Below are positions 52,230-63,104 of a stretch of 64,000 nucleotides of DNA, one piece after another (position 1 is the first letter of the stretch; each line of letters begins with the position of its first letter). The translations under genes and the position numbers were made by a program. Origin of the DNA: Physcia stellaris (Eukaryota > Ascomycota > Lecanoromycetes > Caliciales > Physciaceae); contig JABSSW010000005.1 of the NCBI GenBank assembly GCA_018902385.1, positions 372,001-436,000 on the forward strand, written 5' to 3'. The notes under the pieces are model-generated. The model was given only the letters and a program-made list of their open reading frames with translations. It ran no database searches and was not told the DNA's origin.

Positions 52230-54383
52230 GATTGGTTCTTTTCAATCGTGCTCGCTAAACACGACTTCGGCCGACCTCCACTGACTTTCTTCCTCCCCAA
52301 AGAGCACGAAAAATCTCAACTTTCTTCTCACCCTCTCAGTACTCACTAAAGGCACGCCACCCTCTTAAGTTAGACGACAGTCCGTCTAGGCTCATCAGAA
52401 CGAGAGTGATTTGAGCACCGCGCTTTTGAGTGTTCATGGCGTCTACGAATCGATACCGCGTCACGCCACTTTTGAGATGTTTGGTGCTGGTAGGTGATGG
52501 GAGTCCTAATGGTGTCGCAACGAGGATGAATTCCCGATAGTTCTCCTCCCTGCAGTTTAATCTTGAACTATAAGGCCTTGTTGAAGATTTGGACTTTTAT
52601 CAAGCGCACGAAAGTATTTGAAAGATGTCAGCTGGCACAGGAAGAATGCGCTCGGAGAACAGTAGACTAGTAGATTTCTGGACATTCTTGGATAAGCGAT
52701 TTGGGTTATTCGACAGCGAGCTGGATTGAATGCTTAAGGTCTGTTGCTGCTGGGGGAATCAGGCTGACCAGCTCGGCACTGGTCTTTGAAGAGGTTGGTC
52801 AGGCGGCAGAGTCGAAACTCGACCGGGAGACGCTATCGTAAGAAGTATAGAGTCTTTGGTAACTTTCAAATATTAACGGACGTCGGCGCCCAGCGCCAAC
52901 ACGTCCGCTAAGTCTTTGTCGATTGGGACGTAGACATACCATTGCAATCATGTGGTTCTCACATGATGACATGACTGAACATTTTGTTGAGCCTACTCCT
53001 AGAAATAAGTATGGACTGATTCTTTCACCATGTCACTGCTTACTATTCATTAAGTTTTGAGTTGTTGGCTTATTTGGAGATATCGAATATTTTTTTCAAC
53101 CAGCCGAACACTCAATGAGACCAAAAAAAGCCAAAAGAAGGCGATTTCTCCACTCTGGAGCTTGCGTGACATCTGTCTCTTCATCACTATCCTCTCAGTG
53201 CTATTTTCTGCTTTCTGTCATGATTCCCGGCTGGCCATAGCCAATGTCACTGGCCAGAACGCTTCCTTTGCTCTGGCCAAAGCTTTCCTCGTGTTTTGCC
53301 TGGAACATTGCTCAAACGATGTTTCCATTCATCGCTCAACAAAGTGTATTGAGGCGGCCATGTATGTGCTGGCGTCAGAAATATCTCTATTTTTTATCTG
53401 ATGTGTCAAAGTATTGATAACAGTAAAGGGTGCGAATCTCGCAATCAATATCCGGCTTGGACACTTCTGCAAAAGCTTCTAGAAACTTGGTATGCATGAG
53501 ATAGTCATTCCATAGTTTGAGGCTCTTCCGAAACCATGGTCGTCTGTTTTCACATGTTCGTTTTTGAGACTGACATGCTCTGATTCTCTATTGTAATATT
53601 AGCCTATGCAGTTCCAAATAAGCCTCAGGTCGTTTCATAACTTACTCTATGGAGATTCCAGTAGTTCCTGGTGGTAGTTATACTGAGCTTGTAATCTTCC
53701 TGGTACTCAATGAAATGACATGCATCGGTAAGAAGTATATAAACGCTACTTTTTCAGTCTCTCCTTGAGGGATCCAGGATCGTTGCGGGTTCAGTTTTGT
53801 AAAGGTTGATCGTAAAGCCAGCAATCCTTCTCTTGAATAACTTTAGCCTGAGCCACGTTGAGTTCGAAGCTATGGTGTGTCGCGATGCGTCTTGGACACT
53901 CGTGGCAAAGACTGAAACCGCATTGAGGGAGTTCCTCCTGCACCATGGAAATTTGGTCCTCTGTGCTCCTTCAAGAACATGATGTCGCACTCCAGTCTCA
54001 TTCTGGATTCAACAGTCGTATGTATGTCCGAGCCGGTTTGGGAGGAATACATTTTGTTGAACAATATTCTCAACGCGGACAATCTGCGGAACTTAGCTGT
54101 GACTCACTAAATTCAAATTAGTGGGACTAAAATTACCTCCGAGTCCGAACTTGTTGACATGTAGGATCCTTGTTCAGGCTTTCAATGAGAAAAATCTCAG
54201 AGTTGACTGACTCAAATTTTGAACCTCACAGCGTTGCGGCTTGGTCTGCAAAGTGGCAATCAGGGGTGCTTCCATACTCTCAACTACCGCTCATAGAAGG
54301 TAAAAATTTCCAGAGATGGCAAGAGATATATTTTTAGAAAATATATGCCAAACATGTCCATCATAATTGATAGCGGGGACTTC

Positions 54384-54850
54384 TTAGACACGAGGTGGGA
54401 ATATGAATCCTTCTCCATGGGCTTTCTTGTCAGATGGCCTACGTTCTCCCTCCTTGTCATCATCTTCATCTTTGTTACGGTCGTCGTCTTTCTCCCGCTT
54501 TCGTTTCTTTGATGCGCGTGACCATGGCTGTCCTGCGCGTTGGATTTGTACGACGCGATCGTCATACATAGCCTGTTTGGCCTCTTGTTTTTTCGTGTTC
54601 CGGAGCTGAGCTGCTACCCGGTTCTTCTTGATCTTCGAAACATGGGCGCAGACACGGTTGAGAAACTAAAGCTAGTCAGCAAACAACAAGCGAGGCAGAG
54701 ATTGAATCTTACTTTGTTATTGTTGAATAGCACTGCATACTCCCTGAGTGGAAGTTTCTCTACCACATAGTCCGCGGTCAATTTGGAAACCTTGCTTGCC
54801 ACCTTCCTGGGGGCCATATTGATGGGCCAATTGCAGATGGAGAATTGCAT
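54384..54850 (-). CDS. small highly charged protein, two exons, apparently intact
   Basis: Exons 54850-54713 and 54665-54384 join at phase 0 across a 47-base intron (GTAAGA...TTTAG), giving 139 residues. The N-terminus contains APRKVASKVSKL and LPLREYAVLFNNNK. The second exon starts FLNRVCAHVSKIKKNRVAAQ, then turns into a lysine/arginine/aspartate/glutamate-rich tail (KKRKREKDDDRNKDEDDD) with a likely nuclear localisation signal, ending FIFPPRV. A second ATG (in NMAPRK, about 12 residues in) could be the true start. No family recognised; the basic-acidic tail suggests a nuclear DNA- or RNA-associated protein. It is the only clean gene structure I found in the surrounding relic DNA. Confidence 0.5.
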
Positions 54851-55269
54851 GATATTATACTACCAAATACAATTTATTAAGTGCTAAGTCATGACGGGAG
54901 TAAAGTTTCCGGTGAGATGGACTTCCTTTACTTAAATAGATTGTAGAGAACGCGCTGGAAGCTCCGGAAACTCCGGAAACTTAATGATTGTGAGAAATAA
55001 AGACCTGTCTGAATTGACCATTGCAATAACGAATTTCCTCAATGCCGTATAATACTCGGACGGAAACGTCATGATAGACGATGAGTCGCCTTGCTCGCTG
55101 TTCGTGACACGAGTCTTATCTCTCTATCTTTCCAATCCGCCCAACCATGGAGAAGAGGTAGGAGTGGTAGAGTGGGAGATGGTAGTGGGAGAGTGGTGGT
55201 GGTTGAGTTCATTGTTAACGAGACTGTATTCATTGAAAGTTAGATTTACTGAGGAATTAAATAAAGAAA

Positions 55270-56010
55270 TTTTCAGACAAAAAAGATTTTGACATACAGA
55301 GCATCACTTCGCAAATTGAATTTAGGTCTTTTCTTGTCATCGACGAAATTGATGATGAAGTAATGTTTTTTCATCGATGCACGATTCAACAGGAAAATGC
55401 ATACAGGGTTGAAAAGGGGGAAGTGCTCCATTAGATCGAAAGTACACCTCAGAGAAGGAAAGCTACGTCCATGGAGAATCCTTGAACCAACGAGGACAAG
55501 CAAGGGTCTCATTGCTTCAGACAGCAGCATTAACTAAGAGATATCTCTGTCTTTAAAGTTGCCTATGCCCGACTCGCACGAGTATGGGTGGGTAAATCCA
55601 GGAAATCGAGGTTCCCATGCTGAATAAGAAGGCAGTATCGGAATCGTTGCTCGTCATTTTGTTGCAGAGTCTGCAAAATGGGTCCAACCGTCATTTTGGC
55701 ATAAGGAACTAGCGTAGTCCCATATGTATCGTCAGGGGTTTTCTAAACTACCTCTAAGCACAGAAGCTAGAGCACGCGAAGTGGATGTTGCAAGCGAGAT
55801 CCAGTCCAAACCGGCGCCCGTACTTTTGTGCGTCAAGGTCAAGAAAGTCATCGTTAATCGTGTTGTTTGCATCTTGAACATCGGACATAGTCGCACCACC
55901 ATCTTTGACAGCAAAGTAATGAGTGGAAGTTCTCCTCACATTATCAGATCTTGCTTTGTATTCCAAGCCTCAGAGACATCATACTTCTTGAGAGCCACAT
56001 CGCGTGCGGA
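55270..56010 (-). pseudogene. protein-coding relic, several breaks
   Basis: Short minus-strand frames with protein-like composition (for example SMKKHYFIINFVDDKKRPKF near 55.3 kb and DFLDLDAQKYGRRFGLDLAC near 55.8 kb). No family recognised; frames interrupted. Confidence 0.3.
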
Positions 56011-56955
56011 CGTTGAGGATGTTACTCGTAGCCATCTGTAAATGAAACTAGATTTGCATAGTTCTCAGCTTGTGAGCTTGACATCGTTGTGGTTCGGTTC
56101 GCCGAGCTCAAGCAAGGCTTGATAGATTTGTGCTCGCGTGAGAAGATGAACGTAGTCTTTCCGAATATAATGAAGCTTATATCGTTGGTCAGGCTGTCAG
56201 ATGATGACGTTTAATAAGGTGCCATTTCTCGCTGTGACGAATGATGGGTTGTTGATAGTGGCCATGTTAAGCCACCTTTGAAATACTGAGGAGTAAGGAG
56301 TAATATAGAGTTGGTGTAATCAGAATATATATCGTCATCAAATAAAGCTGTGATGAAACAGCATCCATCCACAGCGGCAATTTGAGACGGTTGTGGTCCG
56401 CCTTTTATCTCTCCATGAGACCCATGAGGTTGCTCAATTGGACTGTGGAGTCCCGTGAGTGTCTAAACACTCTCTGAAGTCATGCACGATGGAGCGCGCG
56501 TGACTGATCTTGCTCCGTTGTTTCTGCCATGTTGTCCGAAGCTAATTCCTCCAATCTCTTCTTGAAATTAGTGATACCTCGAGCTGTATTTTGTCTTCGA
56601 GTAAAAGCGTTGCAAATTGAGCTTTCGGTATTTTCATTACTCGGTCTCCCATTGCGGAAAGGAAGGCTAAAAGCTTTGTATCGACGTCTCTTAGATCAGT
56701 AATCGCTGTGAATTAACTCTCGCTCAGCAGCATTGAGCAACCCTTTGCCGACCACGCTCGGGTCTCATCTCAATTCCAGGGCCGCGCAACGGCAAAATTA
56801 ATAATGAATGTTTCAACTCCTTCAGGAAGTCCCTATAAAAAAGCCCAGCCCCACAAACGTTACGATGTCGATCACCTGCTTAGCCACGCGACATTCTCGA
56901 GTTGCACGGTTATCGGACTCCGTTGAGGCAGAGAGCGCAGCAGCTGGAGTGACAA

Positions 56956-57444
56956 CTATCTCTCCGATACGGACATACTCGATGAACCCACTTCAGTCTT
57001 CGAGATACCCTCTGCTGCAGAGTGATCCTTCTTTGTACGGGCTTGACATGTCACTATCTCTGTGATGGCTTCCTGCAAGTCGGCTAGATACTCATTATAA
57101 CTGCTTAAGTTGATGTTGGCTTCGTCCTTCGATAGATGATTGAGCCGTGGCCCCGTGCTTATATTGAATAACTCTGGGAAGATGTTTGCAGTGGATTCAG
57201 GAGTGAGGTCAGTCCCCGTCCCAAGGATTTGCTCCTCGTACGGAAAACTCAACATGACGTAGATTGCGCGGAGTATTTCGTCTTCGTGCCCACTCTCGAT
57301 GCTGGTGTCTAAAGAGTTGGTATCCTGGTCTCCGGCCAGAACCAAAGCCTTTGTAGCGCTGATAAGTATGGCCAGCTTCTCCTTACTGCCGAATAGAGAG
57401 CCATTTATGTCTGGTAGAAGGGGCAGGTAGCAATTCTCGGTCAT
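56956..57444 (-). pseudogene. relic with FPELF...RLNHLS motif, copy 2
   Basis: A 162-residue open minus-strand frame. The first part is acidic and polar (GDQDTNSLDTSIESGHEDEI), then FPELFNISTGPRLNHLSKDE at about 57126-57186, then SSYNEYLADLQEAITEIV. It shares the motif with the 49.5-50.0 kb relic. Coding composition continues both ways but breaks. It may be one piece of a larger helicase-type gene together with the 57.5-58.7 kb relics. Confidence 0.45.
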
Positions 57445-57536
57445 GGTAACGGAATAGTTACCAGGCAGATGGATATACTGAGCTACGCACTACAAGCGAG
57501 GAACATGGAGCTGCTCACTTGGACATTGTCGTCAGC

Positions 57537-58700
57537 TCATGGCGCTTGATTTTGTCTCGCTACAACTTCGGTTGTTTCGGCTTCGAACATCCAAGCAAGA
57601 TAGTGAGTATCATAATCAGAATTGTGCAGTGCTGCTTGGACTTTGAATGAGCGAGCTGCTCTTTTCTCGCAATGAGCAGAAAACTCAGTTGAAGGAATGG
57701 CTTGTTTGTAGGCTTCGCGGTTTTGACTGTACATTGCTCTGAAATCCAAGCTTTCGTTCGGGGTGACAGCGCATCAATCGCTTGTAGGAGCGTCATATCT
57801 GTTGTTGATGGATTTCGTGAATGCTGTTTGCGAAAGGGGAAATGGTGTGATATTTTGCATGTACACGCTTGGAGACCGCAACTTTAGATGTCTCCGACAC
57901 ATCCCGCTGATAGAAGACCAATCTCACCGACCGAAAACATTGAGGGTGTTGGTGAGGTATTCGGCGGCCGGCTTGCTTGAAACATAAAGCAAACGATGTG
58001 AGTAGATCATATTCCGGGGCTCTAGAGGTATGGACGTAAATGATGCCATGATTTGGTTGGCCATGGTTAGAGGCTTTGGGTGTTCTGAGTGACAGAGGGT
58101 TCTTTTGTGGTAAGGGGGAAGTTGTATATATAACCCCCGAACCATATATGCTCTGTACAACTACAACTGATCCGTTTCGGAGAAAGATCTTCCTTAATGG
58201 TCAGTCACATGCTCATATCCGAACACCAAGCCAGTACGAGGTGGATTTGGTTTCGAAATTCCTAAGCAGTCTTCGAGGTATTAAAGCGGCTGATAACAGG
58301 TCCATTTGAGACAAAGCACGCTCCATCATTGTTCGAGCAAGCGAGTACTGAGACCTCCCAAAGATTTTCTCGCGTTTGTCGCGTCTCATGGCCATGATGA
58401 TCGTGATTTCAATGGCCTGCTCCATGATGTCGGCGTCGTTGAATTCCACTTGTCCAGATTTACGCAGCTCCGCTTCTTCGTCATGTTTACGGTACACACG
58501 AACTGGTTTGACCCAGGGGCAGACCTTAAGCACATAGTCGAGCACGGTATCGGCAGACTTCTGGGTGGGTGTGACAAAAAGGATGCATCCACCCTACTGC
58601 CGGTAAAGTTCGGCGAGGTAGACCAAAACCAAAGTTTTCCCCGTGCCTGGGGCCCTCGAATAGCCTACTAGTCCGACTTGTTCAGCGCCTTGACCTTGCT
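57537..58700 (-). pseudogene. P-loop helicase-like relic (DNA2/NAM7-type)
   Basis: The Walker A motif PGTGKTLVLVYLAELY is coded at about 58605-58650. After an interruption comes ILFVTPTQKSADTVLDYVL, the usual next strand and helix of superfamily-1 helicases, and then a 110-residue open frame (58545-58213) with FGRSQYSLARTMMERA. This spacing resembles fungal DNA2/NAM7-type helicases. Further down, near 57749, LDFRAMYSQNREAYKQAIP begins another coding stretch. There are several breaks, so the gene is not functional as it stands. Whether it was a host gene or part of a mobile element is unclear. Confidence 0.5.
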
Positions 58701-59175
58701 AGCGATATGTCATCACGAGCGTTGATAGTCTTGTTCTTGGCCGATAGACCGCGCTTCGCTTGGTTTTAGTTCGGATTGAAGTCCCTTCTCACCAGCGATT
58801 TTGATCTTCAACTTCCGGCGAAGCTGAGCAAAGCTCTCTGCATTGAGAGTCGAGAATTCGCTAGTCTCGAAGGGTTTACGGCGGCGAACTTGCTCATCTA
58901 TCCTCTATAGAGGTCTCTGCCAAGGCTACCGCCAACTCGTCCATGAATCCAGGGTCTAAAGGAGTTTGATGGGAAAACCTATGAGACTTCCCCTTAGCAG
59001 CTTTCTTCTTCTCCTTGTATATCAAATACGCCACCGTCCTGCTTCAACAAATGACTTTGGAGATTGATGAAGACTTTATCTTTGCCATGCTTGTCAATCA
59101 TCACCTTCGATTTCCGCCTCAAGATGATCGATCCGAAGCTTAGCGTATTCCAGCGGTGAGGCTTCGAAAGAGACC

Positions 59176-59650
59176 CTACTGAGTCTGGGTGTTAAGATCG
59201 ACCTTGCTCTCCTTTAGCATCGACCGACGCTTGCTAATGTCCGCCTTGAGAGATGATGTTCGATCTGGTATTGCTGAGCCATGATTGACTCCAAGGTCGT
59301 CTGAGGCAAGACAGTCGTAGACTATGGGTAAGATATGGTCAGAGATGAGCTCAAGATTGATCTTTTGCCACGAGTATTCAGGGGAGGCCGAGATTGATCG
59401 GTGTCGCAACACTGAAAAATCCACCGAGGCGAGAATTCTGCCCACGATATCGGGGTCAATGACTACCGACAATGCTCGACCCGCGCAAAAGTTGCCATGG
59501 GCTGGATGGTGAAGACATAGTTCGACACGCCCTCTGGGGTCTCTGGCAGCACGTAGTGTTTTGAAGTCCCAAGTGGAGATCACTTCGTGAAGCTCGATAA
59601 TTTATTAACCTTCAAGATGTGAGGATGTCTTGAAGTCCCAGGAGAAGAGC
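59176..59650 (-). pseudogene. protein-coding relic upstream of the helicase-like relic
   Basis: A 135-residue open minus-strand frame with STWDFKTLRAARDPRGRVEL and YSWQKINLELISDHILPIVY. Just upstream, another frame has LFSWDFKTSSHL, a near repeat of the WDFKT element, suggesting a local duplication or an intron. Possibly the N-terminal part of the helicase-like relic. Family not recognised. Confidence 0.35.
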
Positions 59651-60343
59651 TTTGCTACATTTTGGCGCCGCATGGGAGTAATGAGGATGTACTTTAGGCT
59701 CTCATAGTAGCGAGAATATGCATGCCGTATATGTGAGAGTAGTGATGCGAAACTTAGGAGGGTGTTGTTTCAAAGGTATGGAGTATATATATTGGCAAGT
59801 TTTGGGTGATCCGCGCTCCTGACTCTGCCGGGGACGGTGATGGGAAAAAGGATGGTAATTGAGTTACCGAGACTGGGTACAAGCGTCAAACTACTCCCCG
59901 GATGGATCGTTGGGCGACAGGTTGAACTTCGACTCTGCCTCGACCCCACCATTTGACCACTCCAGATACTATGACGACCGCGTTTCAGATGATGCTTTGC
60001 CGGGTTGCTGTCTTGAGTGGGACCTCGTTTTCCGGTTCTGGTGCATCGCTATCGAGACGAGTAATCCAACGATAGTAGCATACTCCTAGGACAATGCAGC
60101 CTTTGACTAATCCATAAGTCTATCTTCATCAGTCATCAAGCTAGGCGTCAGATCGTAGCTCCTGGACAAGGTGAATTTGAGCTGATCCTCCGCGGCGTCG
60201 GATGGGAAATCATTAATGAATATGGCATTTGTGATCCTCATCCCAGTTCTTTGAGCGTTCGCGGCTTAAGAAGGTGTACGAGAAGTGATATACAGCAGTT
60301 TCGCCATCGGGTTAGAGAAGGAGGTTAATAACCGGTGTTGGGA

Positions 60344-60370
60344 GGAAAGAAAGAAAGAAAGAAAGAAAGA
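60344..60370 (+). repeat. AAAG microsatellite
   Basis: About seven tandem AAAG units in the middle of non-coding sequence. Confidence 0.9.
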
Positions 60371-62035
60371 GCAGTAGAAGTAGAAATTTCTGCTCGTTGG
60401 GTACTACTTGTTGGTAGGTTGAGTCATATTTTCAGTTGAGCTACTGGTGTGAAAGTATATCGCTTCGTCTTGGCAACTGTGACAGATTGATACATTATAT
60501 ATTCGACACTTCCAGAAGTCCCATATTATGAGTCAGAAAGTATGATTCAACAGTAATTCGGTTGAGTGACAAGGCACAGTCTAGCACTACGTAGCTGGGG
60601 CTTTGGAAAGGATGGGATAGGTAGCTAGTAGAACATTGTACTAGTCAGGAGGTAAATATGTAAGAGCAGTACGCCGACATGTGGAGTCCCCTCAAGTGAG
60701 CACTTCAATGTAAAACATTGAATGAAGCATCATGAACTAAAACCGAGAGAATGGGAGGTCTTAATATCGGTATGCTATGACTAGTATTATATGACCAACA
60801 TATTAAAGCCACAAAGGGGCATTTATGTAAGACCACCTCCCACAAACTTCTGTCGAACATACTTTGTTTTTGGACATTGATATTTATAATTCGTGAGATC
60901 GATTACATGATTGACAAAGCAGTCGAGAGTTGTGATTATCAAATATGGATGCGCGTTGCGATTGTCAAAGAATTCTTGGGTGTACTCGTCGACACTTAAC
61001 TTCTCATTCTTGTTGATGAGTACGTGATCGAGAAAAACGAAATTCTAATACCACTAGCTTCAGGCTACCGGAAGTGAGAATGGGTGTGTATATGCGCTTG
61101 GATCATGAAGGTAACATTGTGATAGTGCTCCTCTATCCCAAGTAAAAGACCAGAGAGCAGAGACTTGGAGATAGAACTCCAAAAGGTAGACAGACTCCCG
61201 AAGACAGATAAGAAACATAAAAACAAAAGTAAGAGTAAGAGAAGAATGGGTTTAAGTACCTCCGCTATGTCTCTCCTCCCCATCACTGTAGCATGGATAG
61301 TCCGCTTCACGGTGTGAGATGATGGGGAAGGGCTGTTCATAGCTGACTTCACGGTCCCATGAATGTCGTGGATGGGAAATGAGAGATGGGAAGGCGGAAT
61401 TCACGGTGGTTTCGGCAACTACTGGAACGTCCCTTGCTGGTTTCACGTTCCGTGAGTCTGTCAAGCCTAGTGTGGAGTAAGTCAAGGTTGACAGGCACTG
61501 GATTGGGTCTCCAAGGAGAGAACCTGGCTATGGAACTAGAGATCACTGAAGGAACTTGATTGGAACTTTACTTGCTGATGTTGAGATGACAAAAACTTTG
61601 ATGAAGCTAGATGACTTGAATTAGATTGGAGAAGATAGATACAGTTAAAGTGGGACGCACGATTTAACCGCATTCTCTCACAAGCTCGTAGTCTAATCCC
61701 TCCAGATAAGGCCAAATGACTGAATGAGCTTATAGCACTTTACCTACCTGCTTGAATCAGAAACATTGATTCGGTCTAGGCCTAGAAACATAACCATTAA
61801 GTGGTTGAATACATGCCGATGCGTGTCTCTGACACCACCCATTATCAATGACATAGCAAGAAAAGGAAAATGACTTTCCCAATTGAAGCCACAGTAGTGA
61901 CTATCGCCGCTACAGATGCTTTGGATGTAATGTGGATATCCTAACGCCTTCGGCGAACCCTTGGCCTCCAAGTCCGATCGCCGTGTTACGCCCTGTGCCA
62001 GTTGTAGAGTCTGAGCCTCACCAACTTCCTATCTT

Positions 62036-63104
62036 CTAACAGACGCGGTAGGCATCGTAAACAACTGCCGATAAACATCAGTGTGCGATCGTAGGCAAGG
62101 CTGGAAGAGAAAGCATACCTTCAGTACCACGACGAACACCGCTACCAATCCACATGCCTGTATTCAGGTGAAGATAGCGAGTGTCGCCAGTCTCCATATG
62201 CACGTACAGCCGAAAAGAATAAGACTTGGGATCCACCTCGTCCGACACAGCAGGGTCTTCAAGCTTCTCCAAAACCTCGCGAGGGCCGACGCGCCAGCCA
62301 TCATGCTTGACGGAGATGAATGCAGGCGGGTGGTCGTGGGTTTGGAGTAGGTAGGTTGAGTCGAGATGGGTGGAGAGATCAGGGGCCACGAGTTGCGAAT
62401 CTTGGCCTCCAGGCTAGATTGAATGTGAGTATTTATCGCACTTACAGATACTCTTGATAGGGTGGGAGACGTACGACGACAGTCCCCTTGCCCCAGCGCC
62501 CATTCCAATGCCCGCTGATAAAGCTCATCCAATTCCTCTGCCCCCAGATCCCCTGCCCCACCGAGATCTTCGGGTTCAGCTGGATGCTCATCTGGAAATC
62601 GCGCTCAAGCTTCGGCATGGGGATAGGGTAAGAGTGGCCCATCTGCGCGCTACCCTGGAAGCCACCATTGATCATCGTGTCGAGGTCTCGTTTCTTAGGG
62701 GTCTTGGCCGGTGTGGTTTGTACGGGGGGGCCGTTGACAGCTTCATGGAGGATGGGGTTGTCGGGGTTGTGCTCTTTCATGGCGCTGAGATAATTGGGAC
62801 ACTCGAGGAGATGTTGGCGTTGGCGAGAGGTGTTCTTCGCGCGCACCGATTGGCAGTAGATGCATTGCGCGGAGAGACACTGGACGGAGCGGCATTATTA
62901 GTATTTGGACGGTTAGGTGAGATGCGGAAGGAGCATGGGAAGTTGTGTTACGTGACAGGTCGCAAAAAGATGATGGCGGTAAGAGGGTGGGTCGGTATGC
63001 TGGTGGCAGGAAGGTTGGGAGGGATGGTACTGTACCTTGTCCGACTCCTTTGCGCGGAATTCGACGTAGGCCGCGTGCACATCGCCGTCACCTATTCTCC
63101 CCAT
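62036..63104 (-). CDS. BED-like zinc finger plus DUF3237 protein, four exons
   Basis: Exons 63104-63036, 62879-62475, 62413-62119 and 62064-62036 sum to 798 bases, 265 residues, all in frame. The N-terminus (MGRIGDGDVHAAYVEFRAKE) runs into a zinc-binding pattern CIYC...RQRQHLLEC (C-x2-C...H-x3-C, about residues 28-50), like a BED-type finger. After a linker with TPAKTPKKRD comes a DUF3237 domain (about 110-262): GPREVLEKLEDPAVSDEVDP, FRLYVHMETGDTRYLHLNTG and WIGSGVRR, ending VVYDAYRV. DUF3237 is a small beta-barrel of unknown function. The finger suggests binding to DNA or a protein. The gene marks the end of the relic region. Exon 4 codes only the last ten residues. Confidence 0.85.

Larger units (their letters stand above)
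37251..62035. other. 25-kb relic region: decayed minus-strand coding
   Basis: Nearly 25 kb with one clean gene. The minus strand shows many stretches of protein-like composition (acidic and basic runs, helicase-like and zinc-knuckle motifs) interrupted by stops and frame breaks. The plus-strand frames that look long here are serine-, phenylalanine- and leucine-rich shadows of them. By eye the region is somewhat richer in A and T than the left half (not computed). The individual recognisable relics are listed separately. I read it as old genes or repeats decaying in a low-selection compartment. Confidence 0.55.

Noticed and set aside
37251-62035. LTR retroelement or viral insertion as the source of the relic block
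   Set aside because: I saw no long terminal repeats, reverse-transcriptase or integrase motifs, or capsid-like segments; the recognisable motifs are helicase-like and zinc-knuckle.
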